Assembly (NCBI GenBank): GCA_003451635.1
Contig: DMAT01000436.1
Coordinates: 1-9,818 of the forward strand
Length of the DNA stretch: 9,818 nt
Direction: 5' to 3'
DNA from: Syntrophus sp. (in: bacteria)
GTDB taxonomy: Bacteria; Desulfobacterota; Syntrophia; Syntrophales; UBA8958
Shown: positions 1 through 5,860 of the stretch, piece after piece
Layout of the letters: the number at the start of each line of letters is the position of its first letter
How positions within the stretch are numbered: position 1 is the first letter of the stretch
The notes under the pieces: generated by a model
Database searches by the model: none
What the model was told of the DNA's origin: nothing
What the model saw: only the letters and a program-made list of their open reading frames with translations
Position numbers and translations under genes: made by a program

Positions 1-840
1 TGAAAAGGCGAACCATTTTTTACCCAAATCTTTCAGGGACGCTCCAAAGTGATAAACAGCTTTATCGTCAATTATCAAAAACCTGTCATGCGAATTATTG
101 AATTCTTTAATCTCAACCGGTTGATATTGCAGATTATATTTTTCCACATCCAACCCCATTTGTTTTGTAATGGCTTTGGTTAAAATTGTAACCGTTACAT
201 TTTTTCTTCTTTTTGTGAGATGGGTCAAAACAGTGTCATCAATATAATTATCAATAATGATTATTGACTTATGCGCTGTTCTGATAAGGTCGGAAACAAA
301 CTGATATGCATCAAATATCTGTCCATCGAAAAATATACCTTGCTTGGGGATGATTTCTTTTTCTTCGAGAGCATTAAAAATCCGGTTAAACTTTTCATCA
401 CTTTCAAGTTTGTGTTCAAGTTGTTTTCGTTCTACAACATTAAGCCGTTGAAAAACCTGAGCATTTGTTGTAATGAACTTACGCATGGCAACAAATGCCC
501 GCATAATTTGAATGTTTACCGCAATTGCTCTCTCACTGGTGAGAACGGCAGAAATAGCTGCAACACCCTGTTCAGTAAATACAAGCGGTAGTGAGCCGCC
601 CAAATGTTGTTTTGAAGGTATCGCATTTTGCGATACCATAAGATCGACCTCTTCTTCGGTGAGTTGAAACATAAAATCGGAAGGAAAGCGCTGGATATTC
701 CTTTTTACCTGCTCCCTTAACCGAATTGGTTTCACGTCATAAAACTGTGCCAAATCCTTATCTAGTATGACCTGAACATTGCGTAGCGTATAAATCCGGT
801 TGTGAATTTCACCATTTTGAATTAATTTATTTTCCCTCAT
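1..840 (-). CDS. ORF6N-domain protein with phospholipase-D-like C-terminus (3' end cut by window edge)
   Basis: An uninterrupted frame of 280 codons starts at the ATG at 840-838 and reaches the window edge without a stop. The ORF cannot be complete, but homologues as I remember them end soon after the last residues seen (KKWFAFS), so only a few codons are probably missing. Residues about 8-100 match the ORF6N domain, a DNA-binding module of phage antirepressor-like proteins (IYTLRNVQVILDKDLAQFY near the start, then RFPSDFMFQL and LPLVFTEQGVAAISAVL). A charged linker follows. Residues about 170-280 form a PLD-like domain: FFDGQIFDAYQFVSDLIRTA, SIIIIDNYID, then H251-D-R-F-L-I-I-D258, an HxRx4D form of the HKD signature. 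Only one such motif is visible. Role is inferred as phage- or mobile-element-related regulation or nuclease activity. A weak GAAGGTGA ribosome site precedes the ATG. Confidence 0.85.
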   Translation of the reverse strand, partial: MRENKLIQNGEIHNRIYTLRNVQVILDKDLAQFYDVKPIRLREQVKRNIQRFPSDFMFQLTEEEVDLMVSQNAIPSKQHLGGSLPLVFTEQGVAAISAVLTSERAIAVNIQIMRAFVAMRKFITTNAQVFQRLNVVERKQLEHKLESDEKFNRIFNALEEKEIIPKQGIFFDGQIFDAYQFVSDLIRTAHKSIIIIDNYIDDTVLTHLTKRRKNVTVTILTKAITKQMGLDVEKYNLQYQPVEIKEFNNSHDRFLIIDDKAVYHFGASLKDLGKKWFAFS

Positions 841-868
841 ACCAGCTTCACCTTCTTCAATTTATAGC

Positions 869-950
869 GAATTCAGGATACACCATACTTAATTCCAGTC
901 TGAATCACCCCAGCGTTCAAGGGATAATTGAGTATGTGTCCCCTGAATTC
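869..950. repeat. 82-bp imperfect inverted repeat, REP/MITE-like
   Basis: The arms at 869-894 and 926-950 both begin, read inward, with GAATTCAGG, continue with variants of (GG)A-CAC-ATACT, and end in AATT. They differ by a few substitutions and small indels and enclose about 31 nt. The element lies between hicA and the ORF6N gene. It has no T-run, so it is not a typical intrinsic terminator. The form is that of a miniature inverted-repeat or a repeat mobilised by a REP-associated Y1 transposase, but no transposase is present in the window. Confidence 0.6.
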
Positions 951-993
951 CCAGCGCGCGAGTGTAACGAGTCGGCTGTATTGCCTTATTCGC

Positions 994-1218
994 TCAAAGA
1001 AGCCTTTTTATTTCTTCTACGGATGTTTCACAATCCCGGATGATTTGAGCTAAAAGCCCTCGACCGATTGTTTCACCACTGTGTACAGGCACCACGGTAC
1101 ACCTGCCATCAGGATGCTGGAGAAAATTGTGGCTACCTTTTTTACGAATCACCTCGAAGCCTATTTTTCTCAGGGCCTTGATGAGGCGCTGGCCGGTGAC
1201 AGCGGGAAGGCTACTCAT
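994..1218 (-). CDS. hicA: HicA-family toxin (mRNA interferase)
   Basis: This is a 74-residue basic protein with the compact dsRBD-like HicA/YcfA pattern. An N-terminal helix region (LPAVTGQRLIKALRKIGFEV) is followed by RKKGSHNFLQHPDG, which carries the conserved catalytic His (H30), and then TVVPVHSGETIGRGLLAQIIRD. The length is normal for the family. HicA toxins cleave mRNA in the cytoplasm and are neutralised by HicB. The ATG overlaps the stop of hicB by 4 nt (ATGA), so the pair is translationally coupled with the antitoxin first. Nothing looks truncated and the His is present, so the toxin is probably active when released. I am confident of the family; activity is inferred. Confidence 0.93.
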   Translation of the reverse strand: MSSLPAVTGQRLIKALRKIGFEVIRKKGSHNFLQHPDGRCTVVPVHSGETIGRGLLAQIIRDCETSVEEIKRLL

Positions 1219-1424
1219 GAGTTGACTGCTACGCGTTGAACCCCTACGAATTCGGTGGCTACGGGGTCCTCTACTTCAAGACAGAGCTCGATTGCTTCCT
1301 TCACTCTTTTCATCAACAGATCGAGAGATTTGGCCTGTGTATGGCAGCCTTTCAACGTGGGCACGGAGGCTACAAAGTATCCATCTTCATCTTTTTCGAT
1401 AATCACGCTAAACTCTCTATTCAT
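1215..1424 (-). CDS. hicB: HicB-family antitoxin (short form)
   Basis: This 69-residue protein has the HicB partial RNase H fold signature: FSVIIEKDEDGYFVASVPTLKGCHTQAKSLDLLMKRVKEAIELCLE. It would bind and inhibit the HicA encoded by the next gene. I placed the start at the ATG at 1424 (MNREFSV) because GGAGG lies 9 nt upstream at 1434-1438; an in-frame upstream ATG at 1448 has no such site. The protein ends soon after the fold (VGVQRVAVNS) and shows no C-terminal helix-turn-helix or ribbon-helix-helix, so it may not bind DNA on its own. Only 48 nt separate it from the upstream ParE-like gene and I see no clear promoter there, so it may be transcribed by readthrough. Confidence 0.92.
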   Translation of the reverse strand: MNREFSVIIEKDEDGYFVASVPTLKGCHTQAKSLDLLMKRVKEAIELCLEVEDPVATEFVGVQRVAVNS

Positions 1425-1472
1425 TTCATTGATCCTCCATATCATCAAATTTTGCAGTCACGACGCCGGGCA

Positions 1473-1790
1473 TTAGTCCCATTTGCCGGTTTGTTCGGAC
1501 ACCCGATGTCTCCAGTAATCAGGTGCGCGGTGCAGATGCATTACAGCAATGATTACAATCTGATCTTCCTCTTCACAGTACAGAACGCCGTAAGGGAAAC
1601 GCTGAATGAGCCTCCTGCGGATACCCTTTCGTTGGATTGGATATGCCTGCGGATTCCGCCCAATATCGTCCGTTCCTCGTTTCATTGCCTTCAGGAATTC
1701 CCGGCCCAGACTCTGCCTATGGCTTTCATAGAAAAGGGCCGCATCATTCATCTCCTCTTCTGCCTGGGGTAAAAAAATGACTTTCTTCAT
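1473..1790 (-). CDS. RelE/ParE-superfamily toxin
   Basis: This 105-residue basic protein has the ParE-like pattern. It begins with KKVIFLPQAEEEMNDAALFYESHRQSLGREFLKAM, continues with a helix containing IGRNPQAYPI, and ends with the strand region IRRRLIQRFPYGVLYCEEEDQIVIIAVMHLHRAPDYWRHR. The 'RRxLIxRFPYGVLY' and 'AVxHxHRxPxxW' patterns are typical of the subgroup that pairs with short addiction-module antitoxins. ParE members usually poison gyrase and RelE members cleave mRNA; the sequence alone does not settle which applies here. The start overlaps the antitoxin stop by 4 nt (1787-1790), giving translational coupling. The protein looks full length and intact. Confidence 0.9.
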   Translation of the reverse strand: MKKVIFLPQAEEEMNDAALFYESHRQSLGREFLKAMKRGTDDIGRNPQAYPIQRKGIRRRLIQRFPYGVLYCEEEDQIVIIAVMHLHRAPDYWRHRVSEQTGKWD

Positions 1791-2017
1791 CGCACTTTCG
1801 CGAATGCATCCCGATAGACATTATCCGCAGATCGGCCTTGAATCGTACCCTCCCGGTATGCCTGATACCGCCTCTCAGCCTCTTCAAGCCATAATGCATC
1901 GGCATTCGCATCGTCTTGATTGTCTAAGCTTTCAATCAGGCTCATTGCCAGATGTGCACGCTCCGGAGCTGAGAGCGAAAATGCCTCTTCTTCAATTTTT
2001 TTCAAATCAGCATTCAT
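1787..2017 (-). CDS. Addiction-module antitoxin (short helical, TIGR02574-like)
   Basis: This 76-residue acidic protein begins MNADLKKIEEEAFSLSAPERAHLAMSLIESLD, the pattern of the 'putative addiction module component' antitoxins usually found next to ParE/RelE-fold toxins. The tail is acidic then mixed (ALWLEEAERRYQAYREG, then SADNVYRDAFAKVR) and is expected to wrap the toxin. The start at 2017 is supported by AAGGAG at 2025-2030 with a 7-nt spacer; an upstream in-frame ATG at 2047 lacks a ribosome site. It overlaps the toxin gene by 4 nt. No strong promoter is visible in the 45-75 nt upstream, so it may depend partly on the promoter in front of the DUF2442 gene. Family call is confident; operon extent is inferred. 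Confidence 0.88.
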   Translation of the reverse strand: MNADLKKIEEEAFSLSAPERAHLAMSLIESLDNQDDANADALWLEEAERRYQAYREGTIQGRSADNVYRDAFAKVR

Positions 2018-2092
2018 AACCAATCTCCTTAAAAATAATAAACTCATCGATAAGGCAAAGCTTAATATGTACTTCTTGAGCCCTCGTCGATA

Positions 2093-2266
2093 TCATTCCC
2101 AATGAATCCCGTGACCCCTTCCGATTAGCCGCCATTTGTTTCTTTCATCCGGTTCAGCACACAGCAGACGAGGATACCAGGCCGTGGGAACTAAAATGGT
2201 TCTGCCATCACTAAGATTAACACTCAGTGTATCATCTGTTACTGATACACTTTCTGCAACCGCCAT
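2093..2266 (-). pseudogene. DUF2442-family protein, probably frameshifted at its C-terminus
   Basis: The frame reads SVTDDTLSVNLSDGRTILVP, then AWYPRLLCAEPDERNKWRLIG and GHGIHWE, then stops. This matches the small DUF2442 family closely up to the HW, where members normally continue with a (P/E)-x-(I/L)-DED-(I/L)-S type end. Removing one G from the GGG at 2098-2100 joins HW to NDIDEGSRSTY with a stop at 2062-2064, close to the expected ending. A single-base insertion, real or from sequencing, is therefore likely. The start is uncertain: ATG at 2266 has no Shine-Dalgarno, and an in-frame TTG lies at 2284. DUF2442 genes often sit beside a DUF4160 gene and are thought to be toxin-antitoxin-like. 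No DUF4160 partner is present here, so this is an orphan. The molecular function is unknown. Confidence 0.7.
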
Positions 2267-2297
2267 AATAATTTCAATCGCCAAAGTAGTTATGGCG
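2261..2297. promoter_or_regulatory. Inverted repeat over the DUF2442 start region
   Basis: CGCCATAA at 2261-2268 and TTATGGCG at 2290-2297 are perfect 8-bp inverted arms separated by 21 nt. They straddle the ATG at 2264-2266 and the expected transcription start just downstream of the promoter's -10 box. Either a dimeric repressor site or a leader hairpin that masks the start codon is possible; which applies is not decidable from sequence. Confidence 0.4.
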
Positions 2298-2298
2298 A

Positions 2299-2327
2299 AC
2301 TATAAGCACAATAAAATCGCATGTCAA
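2299..2327 (-). promoter_or_regulatory. Sigma70-type promoter for the DUF2442 gene
   Basis: On the minus strand a perfect -35 TTGACA (2322-2327) is followed by a 17-nt spacer and a -10 TATAGT (2299-2304), which matches TATAAT at five of six positions. Transcription would start near 2292, giving a leader of about 25 nt to the ATG at 2266 or about 7 nt to the TTG at 2284. It could also feed the antitoxin/toxin and hicBA genes downstream, since no terminator is evident between them. Confidence 0.65.
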
Positions 2328-2389
2328 TAAGATATTCACCCTCGAAATGGCGGGTGCGGCGCCGATGAACCTCATGTCTGCCGGCTTGT

Positions 2390-2773
2390 TTATTGATCTA
2401 TATTCTTGGGGAAATACTTTACGCCGCCTATATGCATAAAATCTGAGTCCTGTGTCCAGATGGTGGCCTCGAATTCCTTTGCGGTAGCAAGAATGATGCT
2501 GTCAGCCATGGGAAGCTTCTGCTCCAGGCTCAGTTTTGATGCGGTGATTGCCAGGGGAGCGGTCAGATCCACAACCTTGCCTTTTTTCATGGCGACGACG
2601 GCCTGCAGCGCTTCCTTTTCTCCGGATTCCCGCAGTACCACCTTGAAAACCTCATAGATCGTTACTGTTGGAACCACGAGGGAAACCGTATCGCTCAGCG
2701 GGGCCAGGAAATGCGGAGCATTAGGTTCATCGGCAAAGTATGCAAGCCACCCTGAAGAATCGACGATATTCAT
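2390..2773 (-). CDS. vapC: VapC-family PIN-domain toxin (ribonuclease)
   Basis: This 127-residue protein has the PIN-domain acidic constellation in order. D5 is in MNIVDSSGWLAYF, E41 is in TIYEVFK, D91 is in LPMADSIILATA, and D109 with D111 are in TIWTQDSDF. These residues bind Mg2+ or Mn2+ in PIN nucleases; VapC toxins cut tRNA or rRNA in the cytoplasm. Length is normal and all catalytic acids are present, so the enzyme is probably intact. Its ATG overlaps the stop of vapB by 4 nt (2770-2773). After its stop there is no obvious terminator before the DUF2442 promoter. Confidence 0.93.
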   Translation of the reverse strand: MNIVDSSGWLAYFADEPNAPHFLAPLSDTVSLVVPTVTIYEVFKVVLRESGEKEALQAVVAMKKGKVVDLTAPLAITASKLSLEQKLPMADSIILATAKEFEATIWTQDSDFMHIGGVKYFPKNIDQ

Positions 2774-2976
2774 ATTCTGTCTGCCTCTCGTTTGAATTCC
2801 GTATTGATGCCTTTAATGAAGCCCCGGAGTTCGGCGATATCTCTTTCCGGGATTATCTCGATCCGTCCATCATATTCAAGCATTTGCATTTTTTGACCGG
2901 GACGCAGACGCAATGCCTCTCTAATTTCTTTGGGGATAACGACTTGGTATTTTGGGGACAAGGTAACTGTTGGCAT
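2770..2976 (-). CDS. vapB: VapB antitoxin, AbrB/MazE (SpoVT-AbrB) fold
   Basis: This 68-residue protein begins MPTVTLSPKYQVVIPKEIRE, then ALRLRPGQKMQMLEYDGRIEIIP. This is the swapped-hairpin AbrB-type DNA-binding domain (residues about 1-45), followed by a toxin-binding tail (ELRGFIKGINTEFKREADRI). The start at 2976 is fixed by GGAGG at 2984-2988 with a 7-nt spacer; a longer in-frame start at 3027 would run through the operator and lacks a ribosome site. The protein is expected to bind VapC and, as a complex, repress its own promoter. The nested palindrome at 2989-3024, directly upstream of the ribosome site, is the obvious target. The pair is translationally coupled. Confidence 0.92.
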   Translation of the reverse strand: MPTVTLSPKYQVVIPKEIREALRLRPGQKMQMLEYDGRIEIIPERDIAELRGFIKGINTEFKREADRI

Positions 2977-2988
2977 ACAAAAACCTCC

Positions 2989-3024
2989 ATCGATAGATTT
3001 ACGTAATACGTTTACGCTATCGAT
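2989..3024. promoter_or_regulatory. Nested palindromic operator upstream of vapB
   Basis: The outer arms ATCGATAG (2989-2996) and CTATCGAT (3017-3024) are perfect inverted repeats, 20 nt apart. An inner 11-bp palindrome, ACGTA-A-TACGT (3001-3011), sits almost exactly at the same centre. The block lies between the vapB ribosome site and its -35 box and covers the likely -10. This is the expected place for VapB-type autorepression. Confidence 0.6.
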
Positions 3025-3037
3025 CATGTTTTGTCAA
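3009..3037 (-). promoter_or_regulatory. Candidate vapBC promoter
   Basis: A perfect TTGACA (-35, at 3032-3037 on the minus strand) is followed by a 17-nt spacer and TAAACG (3009-3014), a poor -10 with three of six matches. The -10 lies inside the nested palindrome. The start would be near 3002 with a leader of about 25 nt to the vapB ATG. Confidence 0.45.
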
Positions 3038-3166
3038 TTATCCAATGAAAGCAGGTTTAATTTGTAAATAATTTCAAACGATAAAGTCAATAGCCAGGAC
3101 AAGGACTTGTTTTTTCCTCTTCAATCAGGTATCCCATATGTAAAGTACTGTGGAAGGATTTTCCTT

Positions 3167-5845
3167 ATGGATAACCTGAAACGCATGTTCGATCCCGGAA
3201 CGATTGCCCTGATCGGGGCCAGTGGTAAAGAGGGATCGCCGGGAAACGCGATCCTGAATAATCTGCTGGCCTGTGGGGAAAGAAAGATCTTCCTGGTTAA
3301 TCCGGGGTGCGCAGCTATCGGCGATAGGCCCTGTTATCGGAGTGTCGCGGAGGTCCCCGCCCATATCGATCTGGCCGTGGTAGCGACGCCGGCCCCGACG
3401 GTTCCCGGCGTTGTCGAAGCCTGCGGCCGGGCCGGGGTGGACGGTGTGATCATCATTTCCGCCGGTTTCCGGGAAGCAGGGGAGGAAGGACGGAGGCTGG
3501 AGGAGGAGATCCTCCGCATCAAGAAACAGTATCCCCTGCGGATACTTGGACCCAACTGCCTCGGTATCATTCGCCCCCATGCCGGTCTTTGCGCCGCCCA
3601 CCTCCGCGGCGCCCCCGCACCGGGGAATATCGCCTTTATCACCCAGAGCAACGCCTTCGGCAAGATCCTCTTCGACTGGGGGGTCAGCGCCCAGATCAGT
3701 TTCAGCATGCTTGCCTCCCTGGGTTCGGCCATCGACGTCGATTTCGGGGACATGATCGACTTTCTGGGAACCGATCCCCATACCCGGAGCATCATGATCT
3801 ACATGGAGGACGACATCGGCCACCTCCGGAAGTTCATCGGCGCTGCCCGGGGATTTGCCCGGAACAAGCCCATTGTCCTCCTCAAACCGGCCCGCCTTGG
3901 CGTGGACGCCCCCGGCCCGGGAGTCAAGATCTCCCATACGGACATCCTGGCCGGTTCCGAAGACATCTTCGACGCCGTCCTCCGCCGGGTCGGCGTGGTC
4001 CGGGTCAAGGAGACTCAGGATATCTACAATACCGCCAATGTCCTCTCTTCCCAGAAGCTGCCCCCAGGGCCCCGGTTGGCTATTGTCACCAATGCCGCCG
4101 GGGCCGGTCTGCTGGCGGCCAGTCGCCTTGCCAAATCCGGCGGCAGCCTCGCCGATCTCTCCCCGGCGACCCTGGATGCAGTGGCGACCATCCTGCCATC
4201 CTACGGGAAGCGGGGCAACCCCATCGATCTCCTGAGGACGGCTGATGCCGACAGTTACGAAAAGGCCATCCGGTTGTGCCTCGCCGACGGGAATGTTGAC
4301 GGCGTCCTCGTTATCTTCGGCCTTCAGGATGCCGTCGGCGATGAAGAGTTGGCCGCCACCGTTGTGGACCTGACCAGGAATGCCGCCAAGCCCGTTCTTG
4401 CCGCCTGGCTGGGACGGGAAGGAGTGAGCCGGGGCCGGGAACTGCTCCTCCGGAGCGGCGTCCCCACCTACGAAACGCCGGAAGAGGCGGCCCGGACCTA
4501 TGTCTATATGTACAACTACGAGCGGAACCTGCAGCTCCTCCACGAAACCCCCGCCGAACTCCCCGTCAACGAGGCCCCTCCGAAAAACCATCTTAAATCA
4601 ATAATCCGCCGGGTCCTCCGGGCGGGTAATCATGTCCTGACGGAGGAGGACGCCAAGAAATTTCTAACCAACTACGGCATCCCCTTCGTCGCGACCCATA
4701 TTGCCGTCTCACCTGAGGAGGCGGTCGCTTACGCCCGGGATATCGGTTATCCCGTGGTCCTGAAGATCGCCTCTCCCGATATTATCTTCCGCCAGGACGT
4801 CGGCGGGGTGGCGACGGGAATCAACTCCGACGAGGCCCTGCGGAGCGCCTATGCACGGCTCCGGGAGCGGGTGGCCAAGTTTCAGCCCCAGGCGGCTATC
4901 CGGGGCGTCGTTGTCCAGAAGATGATCGAGGTTATCGATTACGAGCTGATCCTGGGGGCGAAAAAGGACAAAAACTACGGTGCCGTGATGCTTTTCGGCA
5001 TGGGGGGTATCGGCGTCGAGATCTTCCGGGACTTCTCCATCGCCCTGCCGCCCCTCAATCAGACCTTGGCCCGGCGGCTTATGGAAGAGACGAAGGTTTA
5101 CACCATGCTCCAGGGCTATCGGGGCAAGGCGCCGGCGGATCTGGGGCAGCTTGAAAGCATCATCGTGAGTTTTTCAAATCTTATCGTGGACTTTCCCGAG
5201 ATCCTCGCCATGGACATGAACCCCGTCGCGGTGAGCAACGGTTACGCCCAGGCCCTGGATGTCCGGATCATCCTGGACCGGGAAAAGATCGATAATGCGA
5301 CTCTCTATCCCCACCTCCTCGTTACCCCCTATCCCACCCGCTATGTTGTCCGCTGGCAGCTTGCCGACGGCCGGGACGTCGTTTTGCGGCCGATCCGGCC
5401 TGAGGACGAGCCCCTGGAGCATGAGATGTTCACATCTCTCTCAGAAGAAACCCTGCGGGAGCGTTTCTACCAGACCATAAAAACGATCACCCATGAAATG
5501 CACGTCCGTTTCTGCAATATCGATTACGACCGGGAAATGGTGCTGGTCGCCGAGATCAGGGAAGGCGGGGGGAGAAGGCTCATCGGCATGGGGGGCTTCA
5601 ATATCGAGGCGGACTTCAAAAAGTGTGAATTCTCCGTCCTTGTCCACGACGATTTTCAGGGCCAGGGGCTGGCCTATAAACTGCTGGATATCCTCATCGG
5701 CATCGCCGACGAGAAAGGCTTGGACGAGTTTTACGGCTACATCCAGCCGACGAACCGGAAAATGGTCCGCCTCTGTGAAAAGCTCGGTATGATTCCCGAA
5801 AAGACGCCCGACGATCTGACCAGGGTAAGTCTGCGGTTACGGTGA
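3167..5845 (+). CDS. NDP-forming acyl-CoA synthetase fused to GNAT acetyltransferase (Pat/PatZ-like protein lysine acetyltransferase)
   Basis: The 892-residue protein has the Pat/PatZ (YfiQ) architecture and length. Residues about 8-105 are a CoA-binding Rossmann domain (FDPGTIALIGASGKEGSPGN). Residues about 140-465 are succinyl-CoA-ligase-like domains, with SHTDILAGSEDIFDAV carrying H257. Residues about 491-700 are an ATP-grasp domain. Residues about 736-892 are a GNAT domain, with CEFSVLV (E821, the likely catalytic Glu) and the acetyl-CoA loop QGQGLA at 831-836. Pat enzymes acetylate lysines of AMP-forming acyl-CoA synthetases and thereby shut them down. H257 matches the phospho-accepting His of ADP-forming acetyl-CoA synthetases, but the usual ATP-grasp HK(S/T)D motif reads F541-R-Q-D, so the second His is lost. 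The start at 3167 (MDNLKRMFDPG) has AAGGA 10 nt upstream; a TTG at 3107 would add 20 atypical residues. It leads a plus-strand operon. Confidence 0.9.
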   Translation: MDNLKRMFDPGTIALIGASGKEGSPGNAILNNLLACGERKIFLVNPGCAAIGDRPCYRSVAEVPAHIDLAVVATPAPTVPGVVEACGRAGVDGVIIISAGFREAGEEGRRLEEEILRIKKQYPLRILGPNCLGIIRPHAGLCAAHLRGAPAPGNIAFITQSNAFGKILFDWGVSAQISFSMLASLGSAIDVDFGDMIDFLGTDPHTRSIMIYMEDDIGHLRKFIGAARGFARNKPIVLLKPARLGVDAPGPGVKISHTDILAGSEDIFDAVLRRVGVVRVKETQDIYNTANVLSSQKLPPGPRLAIVTNAAGAGLLAASRLAKSGGSLADLSPATLDAVATILPSYGKRGNPIDLLRTADADSYEKAIRLCLADGNVDGVLVIFGLQDAVGDEELAATVVDLTRNAAKPVLAAWLGREGVSRGRELLLRSGVPTYETPEEAARTYVYMYNYERNLQLLHETPAELPVNEAPPKNHLKSIIRRVLRAGNHVLTEEDAKKFLTNYGIPFVATHIAVSPEEAVAYARDIGYPVVLKIASPDIIFRQDVGGVATGINSDEALRSAYARLRERVAKFQPQAAIRGVVVQKMIEVIDYELILGAKKDKNYGAVMLFGMGGIGVEIFRDFSIALPPLNQTLARRLMEETKVYTMLQGYRGKAPADLGQLESIIVSFSNLIVDFPEILAMDMNPVAVSNGYAQALDVRIILDREKIDNATLYPHLLVTPYPTRYVVRWQLADGRDVVLRPIRPEDEPLEHEMFTSLSEETLRERFYQTIKTITHEMHVRFCNIDYDREMVLVAEIREGGGRRLIGMGGFNIEADFKKCEFSVLVHDDFQGQGLAYKLLDILIGIADEKGLDEFYGYIQPTNRKMVRLCEKLGMIPEKTPDDLTRVSLRLR

Positions 5846-5860
5846 GAGGTACATAGTTAA

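Noticed and set aside
271..591. 106-codon plus-strand frame at the left end
   Set aside because: It is the shadow of the ORF6N-PLD gene, whose minus-strand translation is clearly conserved.
1236..1772. 178-codon plus-strand frame over hicB and the ParE-like toxin
   Set aside because: Both minus-strand genes under it have strong family matches, ribosome sites and coupling; the plus frame has none of these.
2048..2066. Short inverted repeat around AAGCTT upstream of the ParE-partner antitoxin
   Set aside because: Arms of about 4 bp are too short to support an operator call.
2340..2389. Possible terminator after vapC around GGCGCC
   Set aside because: The palindrome is only 6 bp and no T-run follows in the direction of transcription.
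3107..3135. Possible plus-strand promoter for the Pat-like gene (TTGTTT, 17 nt, TATCCC)
   Set aside because: Each box has only three matches to consensus, no better than chance in this AT-rich intergenic region.
3125..4591. 488-codon open frame on the minus strand inside the Pat-like gene
   Set aside because: It is antisense to a well-supported conserved gene in GC-rich DNA, its translation has no recognisable domain, and such long mirror frames are common at this composition.
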